Source: Accumulibacter sp. (lineage in GTDB: Bacteria > Pseudomonadota > Gammaproteobacteria > Burkholderiales > Rhodocyclaceae). From it: DNA of 64,000 bases. Within the stretch, counting starts at the first letter, position 1; each line of letters begins with the position of its first letter. The notes below the pieces were generated by a model. It was not told where the DNA came from. It saw only the letters and a program-made list of their open reading frames with translations, and searched no databases. The translations under genes and the position numbers were made by a program. Shown here one piece after another: positions 11,747-20,496 of the stretch. Location of the stretch: contig JAFLDO010000025.1 of NCBI GenBank assembly GCA_017302455.1, forward strand, positions 1 through 64,000, written 5' to 3'.

Positions 11747-12109
11747 ATGACCGACGACCGCCGTCACTATTCCCGTATCGCCTTCGCGTCGCCAGCGCAA
11801 CTGCTGGTCGATCAACAGCACTTGGCGGTACGTCTGCTCGACATTTCCCTGAAGGGAGCGCTCATCAGCCTGCCGGAGGGTGCTGATCTGCGAACCGGTG
11901 CCGCGTGCCTGCTGCATGTTCAACTCGACGAGACCGGCGATGCGATTTCCATGCAGGCCACCGTCGCGCATGGCGATACGCGGCAGGCTGGCCTCGTCTG
12001 CAACACCATCGACATCGACAGCGTCACCCATCTGCGCCGCCTGGTCGAACTCAATCTCGGCGACGCGGACCTCTTGCAACGCGAACTCTCGGCACTGGTT
12101 TCCGAGTAG
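11747..12109 (+). CDS. PilZ-domain cyclic-di-GMP-binding protein
   Basis: 120 residues consisting of a single PilZ domain. Both c-di-GMP contacts are visible: the RRHYSR motif (RxxxR) at residues 5-10 and DISLKG (DxSxxG) near residue 32. It probably acts as a stand-alone c-di-GMP effector, which is of interest because a c-di-GMP-controlled Lap adhesion module lies 9 kb downstream. It starts 19 bp after queE. Confidence 0.9.
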   Translation: MTDDRRHYSRIAFASPAQLLVDQQHLAVRLLDISLKGALISLPEGADLRTGAACLLHVQLDETGDAISMQATVAHGDTRQAGLVCNTIDIDSVTHLRRLVELNLGDADLLQRELSALVSE

Positions 12110-12326
12110 TCGTCTCCCTGCACGACAAACAAGCCCTCGGGGTACAGCCGCTGACCGCTCCGCGGCAGCCACCGGCACGCGCGCGACCTGAGCGAACCGG
12201 CGGACGCTGCCAGCCGGCAGCGAGATAAATCGCCATCGCCGGGCGACAGACCGCCACCTCTCTTCACCCGGCTGCGTACCTGCCCTGCCTGCTCTCGGCT
12301 TCTCGGCTGCAGCGCTTGCTGGCTAC

Positions 12327-13538
12327 CTACGCCGAGGCGGGGATGAGCAGATAGACGCCCAGTCCAAGCATCACCAGTCCTGCCAGCAGCTTGAGCAATC
12401 GTCCCTCGTTTTCCTGCAGCCGGCGTTGGCTCAACGTCGCGACGCCGACGCCGAGAATGACCATATCGTCGAGCATGTACATCAAATTGTAGAGCAGCAG
12501 ATAGCCATAGTAGCTGGCATTGTCGAGCTGGCGCAGCGTGAGTATGCGCGTGTAAAGAGCCGGAAAGCCCGAGGTACACAGCAATTCGACGATCTGCACC
12601 AGCACCGCCAACACCGCGGTGCCAAGCAGAGCCGGCCAGAGGCGATCGGCACGAAGGATGGCGCGCAAGCGGGCATAGATTCCCGGCTTGGCCGCTGCCG
12701 GAATCGACAGCGTGATGGCGCGTCCGAAGGCCACGAAATCCTTCAGGTTGATCGCACCAGCAATGATGGCCAGCAACGCGATCACGATCTCCGAGATGCG
12801 TGACAGGCCGATCAGCAGGAACACGTTCAGCCAGGCAGCCATGAAGGCGAAATAGGCGACTCCCTCGATGGCGACGAAGGTGCCGGCGATGGCCAGCATC
12901 CGGCGTCGATCGCCGAGCGACGCGAGCATCGAGATCATCAGGATCAGTACCCACATCGAGCAGGGATTGAAGCCGTCGAGCAGACCGATGATGATCGTGA
13001 ACAACGGCAAGCCGAGATCGTTGACGCCGATCTGCCGGCCAACAAAGGGAATGTCGACCGAATCGCCGGCTGCCGGCTTGCATTCGCCTGCCTCAGCGAG
13101 GCCGCAAGTTTCGCCGGCGGCGACGGGGAATCGCGCCTGATCGAGCGCCGCGCGTATCTGCGCTCCGGTCGTCGCCGGCGTATCGAAACCGACGATGAGG
13201 GCGGCACCAATACGGATCGTCGGTACGCCGGGTTGCGTGATGCCGGCGTTGCGCGAGAGCTCATCGAGGCGCGCGAGCGCGTCAGGGTCGCGCCGGATAT
13301 CGACCAGGGTAACGCGCAGGCCTGGCCGCTCACGCTCTAGGTCGGCGAGAAAGCGCTTGGCCGCCTCGCAATGCGGACAGCCTTCCCTGACGAAGACCTC
13401 GATCTCCGGCAGCACGCTTCCTTCCGCTTCCGCCGCCGCAATCGCCTGACCCGCGCATAGCGCCGTCAGCCAGAGGATCGCACCGAGCAGGTGGATGACG
13501 GGGAAGCAGGACCGCGCAAGGGATGAACTCTGCCGCAT
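12327..13538 (-). CDS. glutaredoxin domain fused to CcdA/DsbD-type membrane redox transporter
   Basis: About 403 residues from the ATG at 13538. A signal peptide is followed by a periplasmic glutaredoxin/thioredoxin domain with a CPHC active site (IEVFVREGCPHCEAAKRFL), then six to eight membrane helices with the two redox cysteines expected for the CcdA/DsbD fold: NPCSMW in the first helix and ELLCTSGFPALYT in the fourth. It probably carries reducing equivalents from cytoplasmic thioredoxin to periplasmic disulfides. The start is uncertain because a mobile element lies 8 bp upstream and an alternative in-frame ATG (13616) is inside it. Confidence 0.85.
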   Translation of the reverse strand: MRQSSSLARSCFPVIHLLGAILWLTALCAGQAIAAAEAEGSVLPEIEVFVREGCPHCEAAKRFLADLERERPGLRVTLVDIRRDPDALARLDELSRNAGITQPGVPTIRIGAALIVGFDTPATTGAQIRAALDQARFPVAAGETCGLAEAGECKPAAGDSVDIPFVGRQIGVNDLGLPLFTIIIGLLDGFNPCSMWVLILMISMLASLGDRRRMLAIAGTFVAIEGVAYFAFMAAWLNVFLLIGLSRISEIVIALLAIIAGAINLKDFVAFGRAITLSIPAAAKPGIYARLRAILRADRLWPALLGTAVLAVLVQIVELLCTSGFPALYTRILTLRQLDNASYYGYLLLYNLMYMLDDMVILGVGVATLSQRRLQENEGRLLKLLAGLVMLGLGVYLLIPASA

Positions 13539-13546
13539 GCGAACAG

Positions 13547-13718
13547 TATAGGTGCGTATTTCGCGGAACGTGACCGGTGGTTTCGCCTCATCGTGACCGG
13601 TGGAGAGATGCCGCATGGATAGTGTTGAATGTTACCTCAATCGGTCACGCTTTTGATGAAATGGCGGTCACGCTCTCGTGAAATCACCGGTCACGATGGC
13701 GTGAAATACGCATATAGG
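13547..13718. mobile_element. 160-bp IS21-like non-autonomous element with 6-bp target duplication
   Basis: Between two direct copies of TATAGG (13547-13552 and 13713-13718) lies a 160-bp segment beginning TGCGTATTTC and ending GAAATACGCA. Each end carries subterminal copies of a GTGACCGGTG-type motif: two on the left (13570, 13593) and three on the right in inverted orientation (13642, 13665, 13685). TG...CA termini, several subterminal repeats and 4-8 bp duplications are the hallmark of IS21-family ends. No transposase gene is present, so this is a MITE-like or internally deleted copy. It sits directly in front of the redox transporter gene. Confidence 0.8.
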
Positions 13719-13848
13719 CCGGAACTGGCGCGCGGCAGCTTTGCGGGCCCTGGGCAACGGCAAAGAAGTCAATCGCCCGAGTGAGCAAGCGACTTGCTAT
13801 TCCGGTATCACCGGCACCTGGACGAGCCTTACTGCACACCAGCCGCGC

Positions 13849-14874
13849 TTACCAGTCAGAGCGCCGCATTCCGAGTTTCTGATGGCACCTGGGGAAGGTC
13901 CCGCAGCCCCAGAAATCGTGTCGGCCGGCCTTGCCCGACACTCGCTTCATCTTGACGCCGCAACTCGGACAGGACGGAACGTTGTAATCACCTGCGGTCG
14001 CAAAGTCCAGCAGAGCATCTTGCGACTCGACAGGTAGTCGCTTGATCATCACCAACAGCATCTGCCCATCAATGAGAGTGATCCGGTTGCTCCTGGCAAA
14101 CGCCTTCGCGTCCTCGGAAAACTGGCTACTCGTCATGAGAAAAGCCTTATCGATCTTCTCGTGGGTCATCACCCCCAGGAGTTCTCGGACAGGCTTGACG
14201 CCGACGAAACGCGCGCCCCACGCCTTGCACTGGACAACGGCTGTCACATCCTCGCCGTCGCCTTGGTACAGCCGAACATCGACACCACCATCTGCGCCCA
14301 AGCTCGTCGCTCGGCTTCGTATTCCCTTGGCTGCGTAGAATCGCTGGCACAGATCTTCGAACCGCTTCCATTCGATGTCGCGCAGCAAGTCCAAAGACCA
14401 CTCCATTGGTCTGGATGTTGCGATCGATTCTGCAGGTGCGGAAAGACTGTAGAGAGGCTCACCCAAGAGTCCTCGTCCGACTGGCGCACTCGGTCGCGCG
14501 TTGGGCCATTCCATATCGACGGGTTCGCGTCGTTCCTGCGGTCGGTCGCTGGCGGCCTCGGCTGTGCTCTGCGACCCCGGACGGGGTGCGTCGCCCAGGA
14601 AAGGCTCGCGAACCGTTGACGCCTCCCTGGCTACCGCCCTTTTCTGAATGGCCAAAGCCACGATGCCGATCAGCAGGAATACGCTGGAGAAAAGCCACGC
14701 GATCCCCGACAAGCTCATTGCTATCGGCTTGAGGTACATACTTGATGACCACATGACAGGCAGAATCCACCTTAAACCGACAAAACAGAGAAGCGCGAGG
14801 ACGATACTCACCTGCCAAGGCAGATCTATGAGAGCGTCAGCCAGGGACTCACTTTTCCTGCCTCTTCGGGCCAT
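13849..14874 (-). CDS. membrane-anchored Mrr-type restriction endonuclease with zinc ribbon
   Basis: 341 residues. Two N-terminal membrane helices (about residues 22-42 and 52-78), a variable linker, then an Mrr-like PD-(D/E)XK domain (about 155-270) with GADGGVDVRLYQ and VVQCKAWG, the Asp...QxK catalytic pattern. The C-terminus is a topoisomerase-type zinc ribbon (CPSCGVKM ... WGCGTFPRC). Last gene of the minus-strand nuclease operon, 96 bp after the large fusion gene. Membrane-tethered Mrr proteins may attack incoming DNA at the envelope; here that is inference. Confidence 0.82.
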   Translation of the reverse strand: MARRGRKSESLADALIDLPWQVSIVLALLCFVGLRWILPVMWSSSMYLKPIAMSLSGIAWLFSSVFLLIGIVALAIQKRAVAREASTVREPFLGDAPRPGSQSTAEAASDRPQERREPVDMEWPNARPSAPVGRGLLGEPLYSLSAPAESIATSRPMEWSLDLLRDIEWKRFEDLCQRFYAAKGIRSRATSLGADGGVDVRLYQGDGEDVTAVVQCKAWGARFVGVKPVRELLGVMTHEKIDKAFLMTSSQFSEDAKAFARSNRITLIDGQMLLVMIKRLPVESQDALLDFATAGDYNVPSCPSCGVKMKRVSGKAGRHDFWGCGTFPRCHQKLGMRRSDW

Positions 14875-14970
14875 CGCAGAAACCGATCTGGTATTGATTC
14901 CGAATTGTACAACTGGCTACTAGGCTGAAGAAGGATGCCGGTGCGGTTGAGCGACTGCCGATGCCTGCGG

Positions 14971-17900
14971 CTACATCACCTCGAAAATCACACTCATTGG
15001 TTCGCTACCACTGTGGCTTCGGTAGCTCACCGATCCGTGATAGACGAATCTCGCCGCCGTACGGCCCGCCAACCGCGCGTCACGCACAAACAGGTGGATG
15101 CTCATGCCGAGCCGCTGGTGGTCGATGATCTCCCGGCCCCGCTTGCTCGTCGGCGAACTTGAGTTCTGGCTTTGCCAATGGAAGCTGTGCTCATCTAGCC
15201 AATGGTCGAGGTAGCGATGGTCCTCGGATTTGCCCTGCTTGTTGAGGGTCACCAATAGGATGTGAGCCTTCCGCGCCGTCAGAACGACATGCCCGCTGTT
15301 CCAGTTGCCGGGATTGAACGTCTCGCCAAACAGCGGCGGAATCTCCTCGCGCAGCCAGGCTTGGCCAATGGCCATCTCCAGTGGGTCGATAACTGCCTTG
15401 AACCTAGCCAACGTCCGCATTTCATCGCTGGCAGGCAGATCGCGGTAGTCCGGGTTGTTGGCTTTGAGGAGATAGCGGCCATCCGCCGTCTTGTGCACGA
15501 CACGCAAGAGATACTGGTCGTCGCCGGCCGCATCTTGGCGCTCGATCGCCAGGACGCAGCCGGTGATCGACCCGGCGCTGCCGGCACCGAGGTGTTCCAG
15601 CAACAAATAGTCGCCGTTGCGAATCGGCTCCTTGCCGCCATCCATCGAGTTGCCCGAGGCGCGCGCGATGAAGTGGCGTGCCGGGTCAAGGCGACCATGG
15701 CCCGAGCCCACAGATCGGAACTCCGGCGCGTCAGCGCTGCCTGTCCGGAAATGCCCGCACGCGATCCTGAGGTTGGGGAAGAAGGGCAACTCGATGCGGG
15801 ACAGCGCGGCACCACCCGCAGGCCGCCGAAGGTGAATTACGTTGTCGGGGGCTTGTTCCTGCGGGCGTCGCGTCTCGTACGCCGCGAGACGGTAATCTAC
15901 CAGTTCCTGAACGAGTGCAGAGAAAGGCTCCAACTGATCTGCAGGGAGGCTGAAGTTCGGGGCCAAACGTTGATCTTCAACTCTGAAGAAAGCACTGGTC
16001 GCCTCCGCCAGATTCCCGCCGATCCATGCGTTGACCGGATTGCCCAGCCAATAGCGTTGCCAGGCGGCGTCTGTGCCGTCGGCTAGCACCGCCATTTCCG
16101 CCGGCAGATCGGCAAGCAGCGGACGCCTACGCTGTAAGACCCGCCACGAGCGTTCGGCCAGCGCGGAAAGTGTTGGCGGTTTCAGCCAGCCCCCGAGTTC
16201 CTGCAAGGCTTCCAGCATGACCATCTTGAAGCTGCGGGTCATACGGGTTGCCTCGACTTCTCGCAGGAAGGGCAACTGGAACGTGGCGGCTGCCGATTCT
16301 GCCTGGGTTAGGTCACCCATTGCCTGCAACAATTCAAACCAACTGCCGAACTGCCTGCGCATCGTCTGGACGTTGGCACCCGATCGGTAGAACTCGCTGA
16401 GGCAGGGGCGCCGGCCAAGGCCTTCCTTGAGCGCTGCATAGTCCTTCTCGGTACCTTTACCATCGAGCGACTTCAGGAACTCGATCAATTGGAGGTCATA
16501 GTTGACGAAGCAGCCTGCGGGCAGAACCAAACGTTGCTGCTCGACCTGGCGAGCAAATTCCGCCAATTGCCGATAGCTGGCGCCCACGTTGAGTAACGCT
16601 GCGGGCTTATGCAGGAAACTGTGGTGGTTGCCGATGAAGTCAAGAACGACCAGCCGCTCCTTCTCAGTGGTCTTGCGCAGCCCTCGCCCGAGTTGTTGGA
16701 GGAAGAGTACTTTAGATTCGGTGGGGCGCAACATCATTACCGTGTCGATTGCCGGCAGGTCAACCCCTTCGTTGAAGAGATCGACGGAGAAGATCACCCA
16801 AAGGCGGCGATCGCGCAATTGTGCCAAGGCATCGCCGCGACTCATTGACGAGCCGGAATAGACCGCAGCGGCCGCCACGCCAGCCTGAAGGAAGTGCGCC
16901 GCCATGAACTCGGCATGGCGGATCGACATGCAGAAGGCGAGCGTACGTTGCTGACCGCGTTGCCGCCATTCACGTAGGGCATGGCGCGCACGCGCCAAAG
17001 TGGCGAGCTTGTTGGCAAGTTGCTCTGGATCGAAGCGGCCATTGCGCCAAGGGATTTCCCGATAGTCGACTGAATCGTCGTAAATGCCGTAGTAGTGAAA
17101 GGGAGCAAGCAAGCCGCAGTCAATACCCGCGAAGAGGTCGTGCGTGAAGACAAGGTTGTCATCGCACAGCGACAAGATGTCGGATTGATCGGTGCGGTCG
17201 GGCGTCGCCGTCAACCCGAGCAGGAAGCGGGGGGTGAAATAGCTGAGCAGACGCCGATAGGTGGCGGCAGCAGCGTGGTGGAATTCGTCGATGACGAGGT
17301 AGTCGAAATGCCCTGGCAGAAAACGCTCAAGGTGCGAGGAACGGCTGAGGGTCTGAACCGAAGCACACAGTACGTCGACCTCGACATCGCGTCGTTGCCC
17401 CACGTAGAAGCCGACGCGCGATTTGGGTCGGATACGCAGAAAGGTTTCTGCTGCCTGCTCAAGAATTTCTTCGCGGTGCGCGACAAACAAGACGCGGCGG
17501 GCACCTAGCTGTTCCGCATCGAAGACGGCCAGCCAAGTCTTGCCGAGGCCAGTAGCGAGTACGACCAGACCGCGCCGAAACCCCTGCCCGCGAGTCGCCT
17601 GCAACGCGGCCAGGGCGGCCAGTTGTACGCACGTTGCTCGCGGTGGCGCCTCCTGTTCCTGGCTGCCCGGCCCGACTGCCTGTGGGGGCGTAACTCTGCG
17701 GGCTTCATAGCGTTCGATCCACTCATCGGTCAGCAGAACTGTTCTCGGGTGCGTGAAAAGCCCCTCAAACTGCCGCTGAGCTTCGAGAAAGCCATCGTCG
17801 CCGGGATAGTCGATCCGGTAATTCCATTCCAAACCATCTTGCAGAGCTTGGCGGCTGATGTTGCTCGAACCGATAAACGCCGTGCCATGCAGTTGCCCGC

Positions 17901-18831
17901 TCTCGGCATAGCGAGCAAACAAGTACGCCTTCAGGTGAAAGCTACTGTTGGCCGCTTCGTACACGCGGACTTGCGCGCCTTTCTCCTGCAAGAGCAGGAG
18001 TAGACGCAGCGCATCCGGGTCGGTGATATCCAGATAGTCGCTGGTTACCACGCGGAGTCGCGCTGGACGATTCGAGGTTTGGAATGGAGAAGAGAGGGTG
18101 TCATGCAGGTCCGGCAAGAGCAGGCGCAGACCCGTAGCTTTGATGAAGGCAACAGCGAAATCAACTTCCGTCGCTCGGCTGATCGATTGGCAGAGGTGCG
18201 GCAAGAACGGGTTGTCGCCACCGGTAACCAACCTGCTCGCGCCAGCAGCGCGGCTAACCGCAATGGCGTTGATCCACTGCTCTTGCCGGCCGGGCCGTCG
18301 ATCTGCGTTTATCCAGCAATCAAGTGCGTGCAAGCTCGGCAAAGCGGTCAGCCACGCCCGCAGGGTGGTTTCGTTGACATCCGTGTAGTGGCGACCAGCG
18401 TGCTGCCGCTCTCCCTCGCCGACCTTGAAGCTGAGGTAGAACGCTCCGCCCGGCTTGAGCGCCGACCACAAACTCTGCAGCGTCACTGGGATGTCGGCCG
18501 CGGGAAGATGAAGAAGGCTGGCGCAAGCCCAGATACCGTCGTAGAGAGCCTCTTCGGAAACGTCCGCGAAAGTCTTGACGGCGACGGGTTGCTCCAGATG
18601 GCGTGCAGCCAATTCCGCCAGACGTGGCGAAGCATCAAAGGCAACAACCCGGTAGTTGCGCGACAAGAACGCCTTGGCATCACGCCCTGAACCACAGCCT
18701 GCGTCGAGGATAAGTCCACCAGGAACGACATGCGCAAGGAAGCGCGCGTGCAGCGCGGACATATCGACATTCGCGGTCTCGGCAAAGAAGCTCGCAGCGT
18801 TCTCGTCGTAGTACGCCAGGGTGTTTGTCAT
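14971..18831 (-). CDS. methyltransferase-PLD nuclease-helicase-S24-like-DUF3427 fusion protein
   Basis: 1286 residues from the ATG at 18831. In order: class I SAM methyltransferase (about 20-150, ILDAGCGSGRDAKAF, not the DPPY/NPPY DNA-methylase type); PLD-type nuclease (about 200-345, HLK at 299-301 and GSSN at 321-324, one HKD-like half); superfamily 2 helicase with ATGLGKTW (426-433), DEFH (515-518), TATPDRTD and QQLGRGLRK (712-720); a linker; an S24/LexA-like domain (about 1050-1140) with the GNSM serine at 1062 but Arg at 1110 where the catalytic Lys is expected; and a C-terminal DUF3427 domain (about 1165-1286). The PLD-helicase-DUF3427 core is known from restriction/defence contexts. 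The start 41 codons further upstream is less likely because it overlaps the HNH gene. Confidence 0.85.
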   Translation of the reverse strand: MTNTLAYYDENAASFFAETANVDMSALHARFLAHVVPGGLILDAGCGSGRDAKAFLSRNYRVVAFDASPRLAELAARHLEQPVAVKTFADVSEEALYDGIWACASLLHLPAADIPVTLQSLWSALKPGGAFYLSFKVGEGERQHAGRHYTDVNETTLRAWLTALPSLHALDCWINADRRPGRQEQWINAIAVSRAAGASRLVTGGDNPFLPHLCQSISRATEVDFAVAFIKATGLRLLLPDLHDTLSSPFQTSNRPARLRVVTSDYLDITDPDALRLLLLLQEKGAQVRVYEAANSSFHLKAYLFARYAESGQLHGTAFIGSSNISRQALQDGLEWNYRIDYPGDDGFLEAQRQFEGLFTHPRTVLLTDEWIERYEARRVTPPQAVGPGSQEQEAPPRATCVQLAALAALQATRGQGFRRGLVVLATGLGKTWLAVFDAEQLGARRVLFVAHREEILEQAAETFLRIRPKSRVGFYVGQRRDVEVDVLCASVQTLSRSSHLERFLPGHFDYLVIDEFHHAAAATYRRLLSYFTPRFLLGLTATPDRTDQSDILSLCDDNLVFTHDLFAGIDCGLLAPFHYYGIYDDSVDYREIPWRNGRFDPEQLANKLATLARARHALREWRQRGQQRTLAFCMSIRHAEFMAAHFLQAGVAAAAVYSGSSMSRGDALAQLRDRRLWVIFSVDLFNEGVDLPAIDTVMMLRPTESKVLFLQQLGRGLRKTTEKERLVVLDFIGNHHSFLHKPAALLNVGASYRQLAEFARQVEQQRLVLPAGCFVNYDLQLIEFLKSLDGKGTEKDYAALKEGLGRRPCLSEFYRSGANVQTMRRQFGSWFELLQAMGDLTQAESAAATFQLPFLREVEATRMTRSFKMVMLEALQELGGWLKPPTLSALAERSWRVLQRRRPLLADLPAEMAVLADGTDAAWQRYWLGNPVNAWIGGNLAEATSAFFRVEDQRLAPNFSLPADQLEPFSALVQELVDYRLAAYETRRPQEQAPDNVIHLRRPAGGAALSRIELPFFPNLRIACGHFRTGSADAPEFRSVGSGHGRLDPARHFIARASGNSMDGGKEPIRNGDYLLLEHLGAGSAGSITGCVLAIERQDAAGDDQYLLRVVHKTADGRYLLKANNPDYRDLPASDEMRTLARFKAVIDPLEMAIGQAWLREEIPPLFGETFNPGNWNSGHVVLTARKAHILLVTLNKQGKSEDHRYLDHWLDEHSFHWQSQNSSSPTSKRGREIIDHQRLGMSIHLFVRDARLAGRTAARFVYHGSVSYRSHSGSEPMSVIFEVM

Positions 18832-18853
18832 CGGCTGAGTGTCGGTGGGGGCG

Positions 18854-19633
18854 TCAGCAGCCCGCGAAGATGGCTTCGCGATGCTCAGCGAGAAAGCGCC
18901 GGTCGGGGCAAAACTTCTCGGGGAGGTCCAGCGCCTTTGCTTCGTAAGGAGCAAAGTTGTCGCGGATCGCCTGGCTCGTCAGGTGATCCCTGAGCCGCTT
19001 GCTCAACAGTAGACGGTAATCGTCGTCAAATGCAATCAGTCCTTGGTCGAAGGCGCCGTCGTGAAGCCGCGAAAGACAGAGTCCGTTGCGCGGATTCACT
19101 CGATGCGCAGGGTAGCTCGCCCAAGGAAGAATATGGCTGGCGACCAGCAGTTCCGCCACCGGATTGCCGGAAACGCAGCATTCGCAGTGATAGGCTGTCA
19201 GCACCATGCTCCTGAAGAAGCGCTGGGCCAGCCGGACCTTGACCGCTCGTTCCCCTTCCATGTGCACTTGGCCGGGTGGCTCCTGATCCTCACCGGCCAT
19301 TGCCGTCTGCCGACTCGGGTGGACTTGCTCCCTGAGTTGCTCGCTTTCGATCGCCAGCGCTTCCCAGTCTGCATGAAACTCATCCCAAACGGACCGATCG
19401 AGCCGGCTTGCGCCCCTCAGTCCTTTGACGCCACGCGCGGCTTCTTGCGGGTCGAGCGAAGTGAGATTGTTGAGCTTCATCGCGACACTGCCAGGGGTAC
19501 GCCCGAGTGCGCTTGCCAGCTCGATCACCTCAGGCGACCCGCTGTCCTGACGCCCGAACGGGATGCGGCAATACAAGTTCATGACGACGATGAGTTCGTC
19601 GCGGGTCCAGGGTTTTCCTCTCGCGGTGGTCAT
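18854..19633 (-). CDS. HNH endonuclease, first gene of the nuclease operon
   Basis: 259 residues from the ATG at 19633. The N-terminal half begins with a helix-turn-helix-like segment (WTRDELIVVMNLYCRIPFG ... LGRTPGSVAMKLNNL), and the C-terminal half holds an HNH nuclease core: CECC, then VASHILPWASYP, RVNPRNGLCLSRLHDGAFD. It is 22 bp upstream of the fusion gene and certainly co-transcribed. HNH nucleases of this HNH_2-like class often accompany restriction systems. The ORF extending back to 19870 lacks family-like sequence. Confidence 0.88.
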   Translation of the reverse strand: MTTARGKPWTRDELIVVMNLYCRIPFGRQDSGSPEVIELASALGRTPGSVAMKLNNLTSLDPQEAARGVKGLRGASRLDRSVWDEFHADWEALAIESEQLREQVHPSRQTAMAGEDQEPPGQVHMEGERAVKVRLAQRFFRSMVLTAYHCECCVSGNPVAELLVASHILPWASYPAHRVNPRNGLCLSRLHDGAFDQGLIAFDDDYRLLLSKRLRDHLTSQAIRDNFAPYEAKALDLPEKFCPDRRFLAEHREAIFAGC

Positions 19634-20070
19634 CGTTGGATTTCTCGGAGCCTCAAATCCTACGCGGAGCTTGTCTGAACACTTCCGGCGCGTGCCAGGC
19701 CCAAAAGCGTCTTGGCAGCCGGTAGCGCAAGCCACGACGGACTCGATATTCAGCGCTGCCACCTGTCTGGCTAACCGACTTGGCGTCCATAAGCGGGACA
19801 TCCCTCTCTGAATTGTTGTTGGTGGCGGCCAGTTTACTCCTTCGTTCCGGGGATCGCGCTGCAAGCCCACTGGATCTACCGAATCGACGGTCGCGGCGGG
19901 GGGTTGGCACGTCTGCGAGAGTGCCCAGCATGCAAATGCTGGGCATCACAGATGATTCGCACGGCAAGTACGAGGTCGCTTGGGCACGCCGCTAGCGGCA
20001 ACGGCCGACTGGAATATTCGTGCCGCCGGGGCTATAGTCAGCGGGTCGGCGTCTGACTTTCGAGGTTCTC
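19634..20070. other. intergenic region with GNRA-loop hairpin
   Basis: No convincing gene. The region must hold the promoter of the minus-strand nuclease operon. At 19922-19945 there is a perfect 10-bp stem (TGCCCAGCAT and its complement) closed by a GCAA tetraloop, without a T-tract on either side. It could be a processed RNA structure, a protein site or a terminator remnant. Confidence 0.5.
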
Positions 20071-20496
20071 GTGATCAGCAGTGTCTCCCGTTTGCAGGCA
20101 GCCCTTTCCGCGGGAGTCGCAACGCGCGACCGCGGGGGCGATCAGCCGGCCGACGCTGAGCAGAGCAGCCCGGTCCAGAATGGCCTATCCGTCGAGGAAC
20201 AACGGCAGGTGGATGTGCTGCGGGCGACCGACCGGAACGTGCGTGCGCACGAACTGGCGCACATCGCGGCTGGCGCTGGCCTGACCGGCGCGGCGTCCTT
20301 CACCTATCAGCTTGGCCCGGACAACCAGCGGTACGCTGTGGCTGGCGAGGTGAGTATCGACATCTCTTCCGGTGGCGATCCGGGAGTTTTGGGGACAGGG
20401 AGTTTTGGGGACAGCTGGGAGTTTTGGGGAGTTTTGGGGACAGTATATCGAACTCTATCTGCTGCTTGTCGCACCTTCTCGACGCACCCGCATTGA
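20071..20496 (+). pseudogene. truncated SprA-related metalloprotease
   Basis: The first about 104 residues match the SprA-related / CJM1_0395 putative metalloprotease family: VRAHELAHIAAGAGLTGAASFTYQLGP with the HELAH zinc motif, then YAVAGEVSIDISSGGDP. Exactly after GGDP the sequence runs into the GGGAGTTTTGGGGACA repeat cluster, and the remaining 36 codons are repeat-derived. The family's C-terminal helix-rich part is missing, so the gene looks interrupted. The GTG at 20071 is the likely start. Confidence 0.75.

Noticed and set aside
14971-18831. N-terminal methyltransferase as a DNA-modifying restriction partner
   Set aside because: Only the SAM-binding DAGCGSG motif is seen; DPPY/NPPY-type catalytic motifs and a target-recognition domain are absent.
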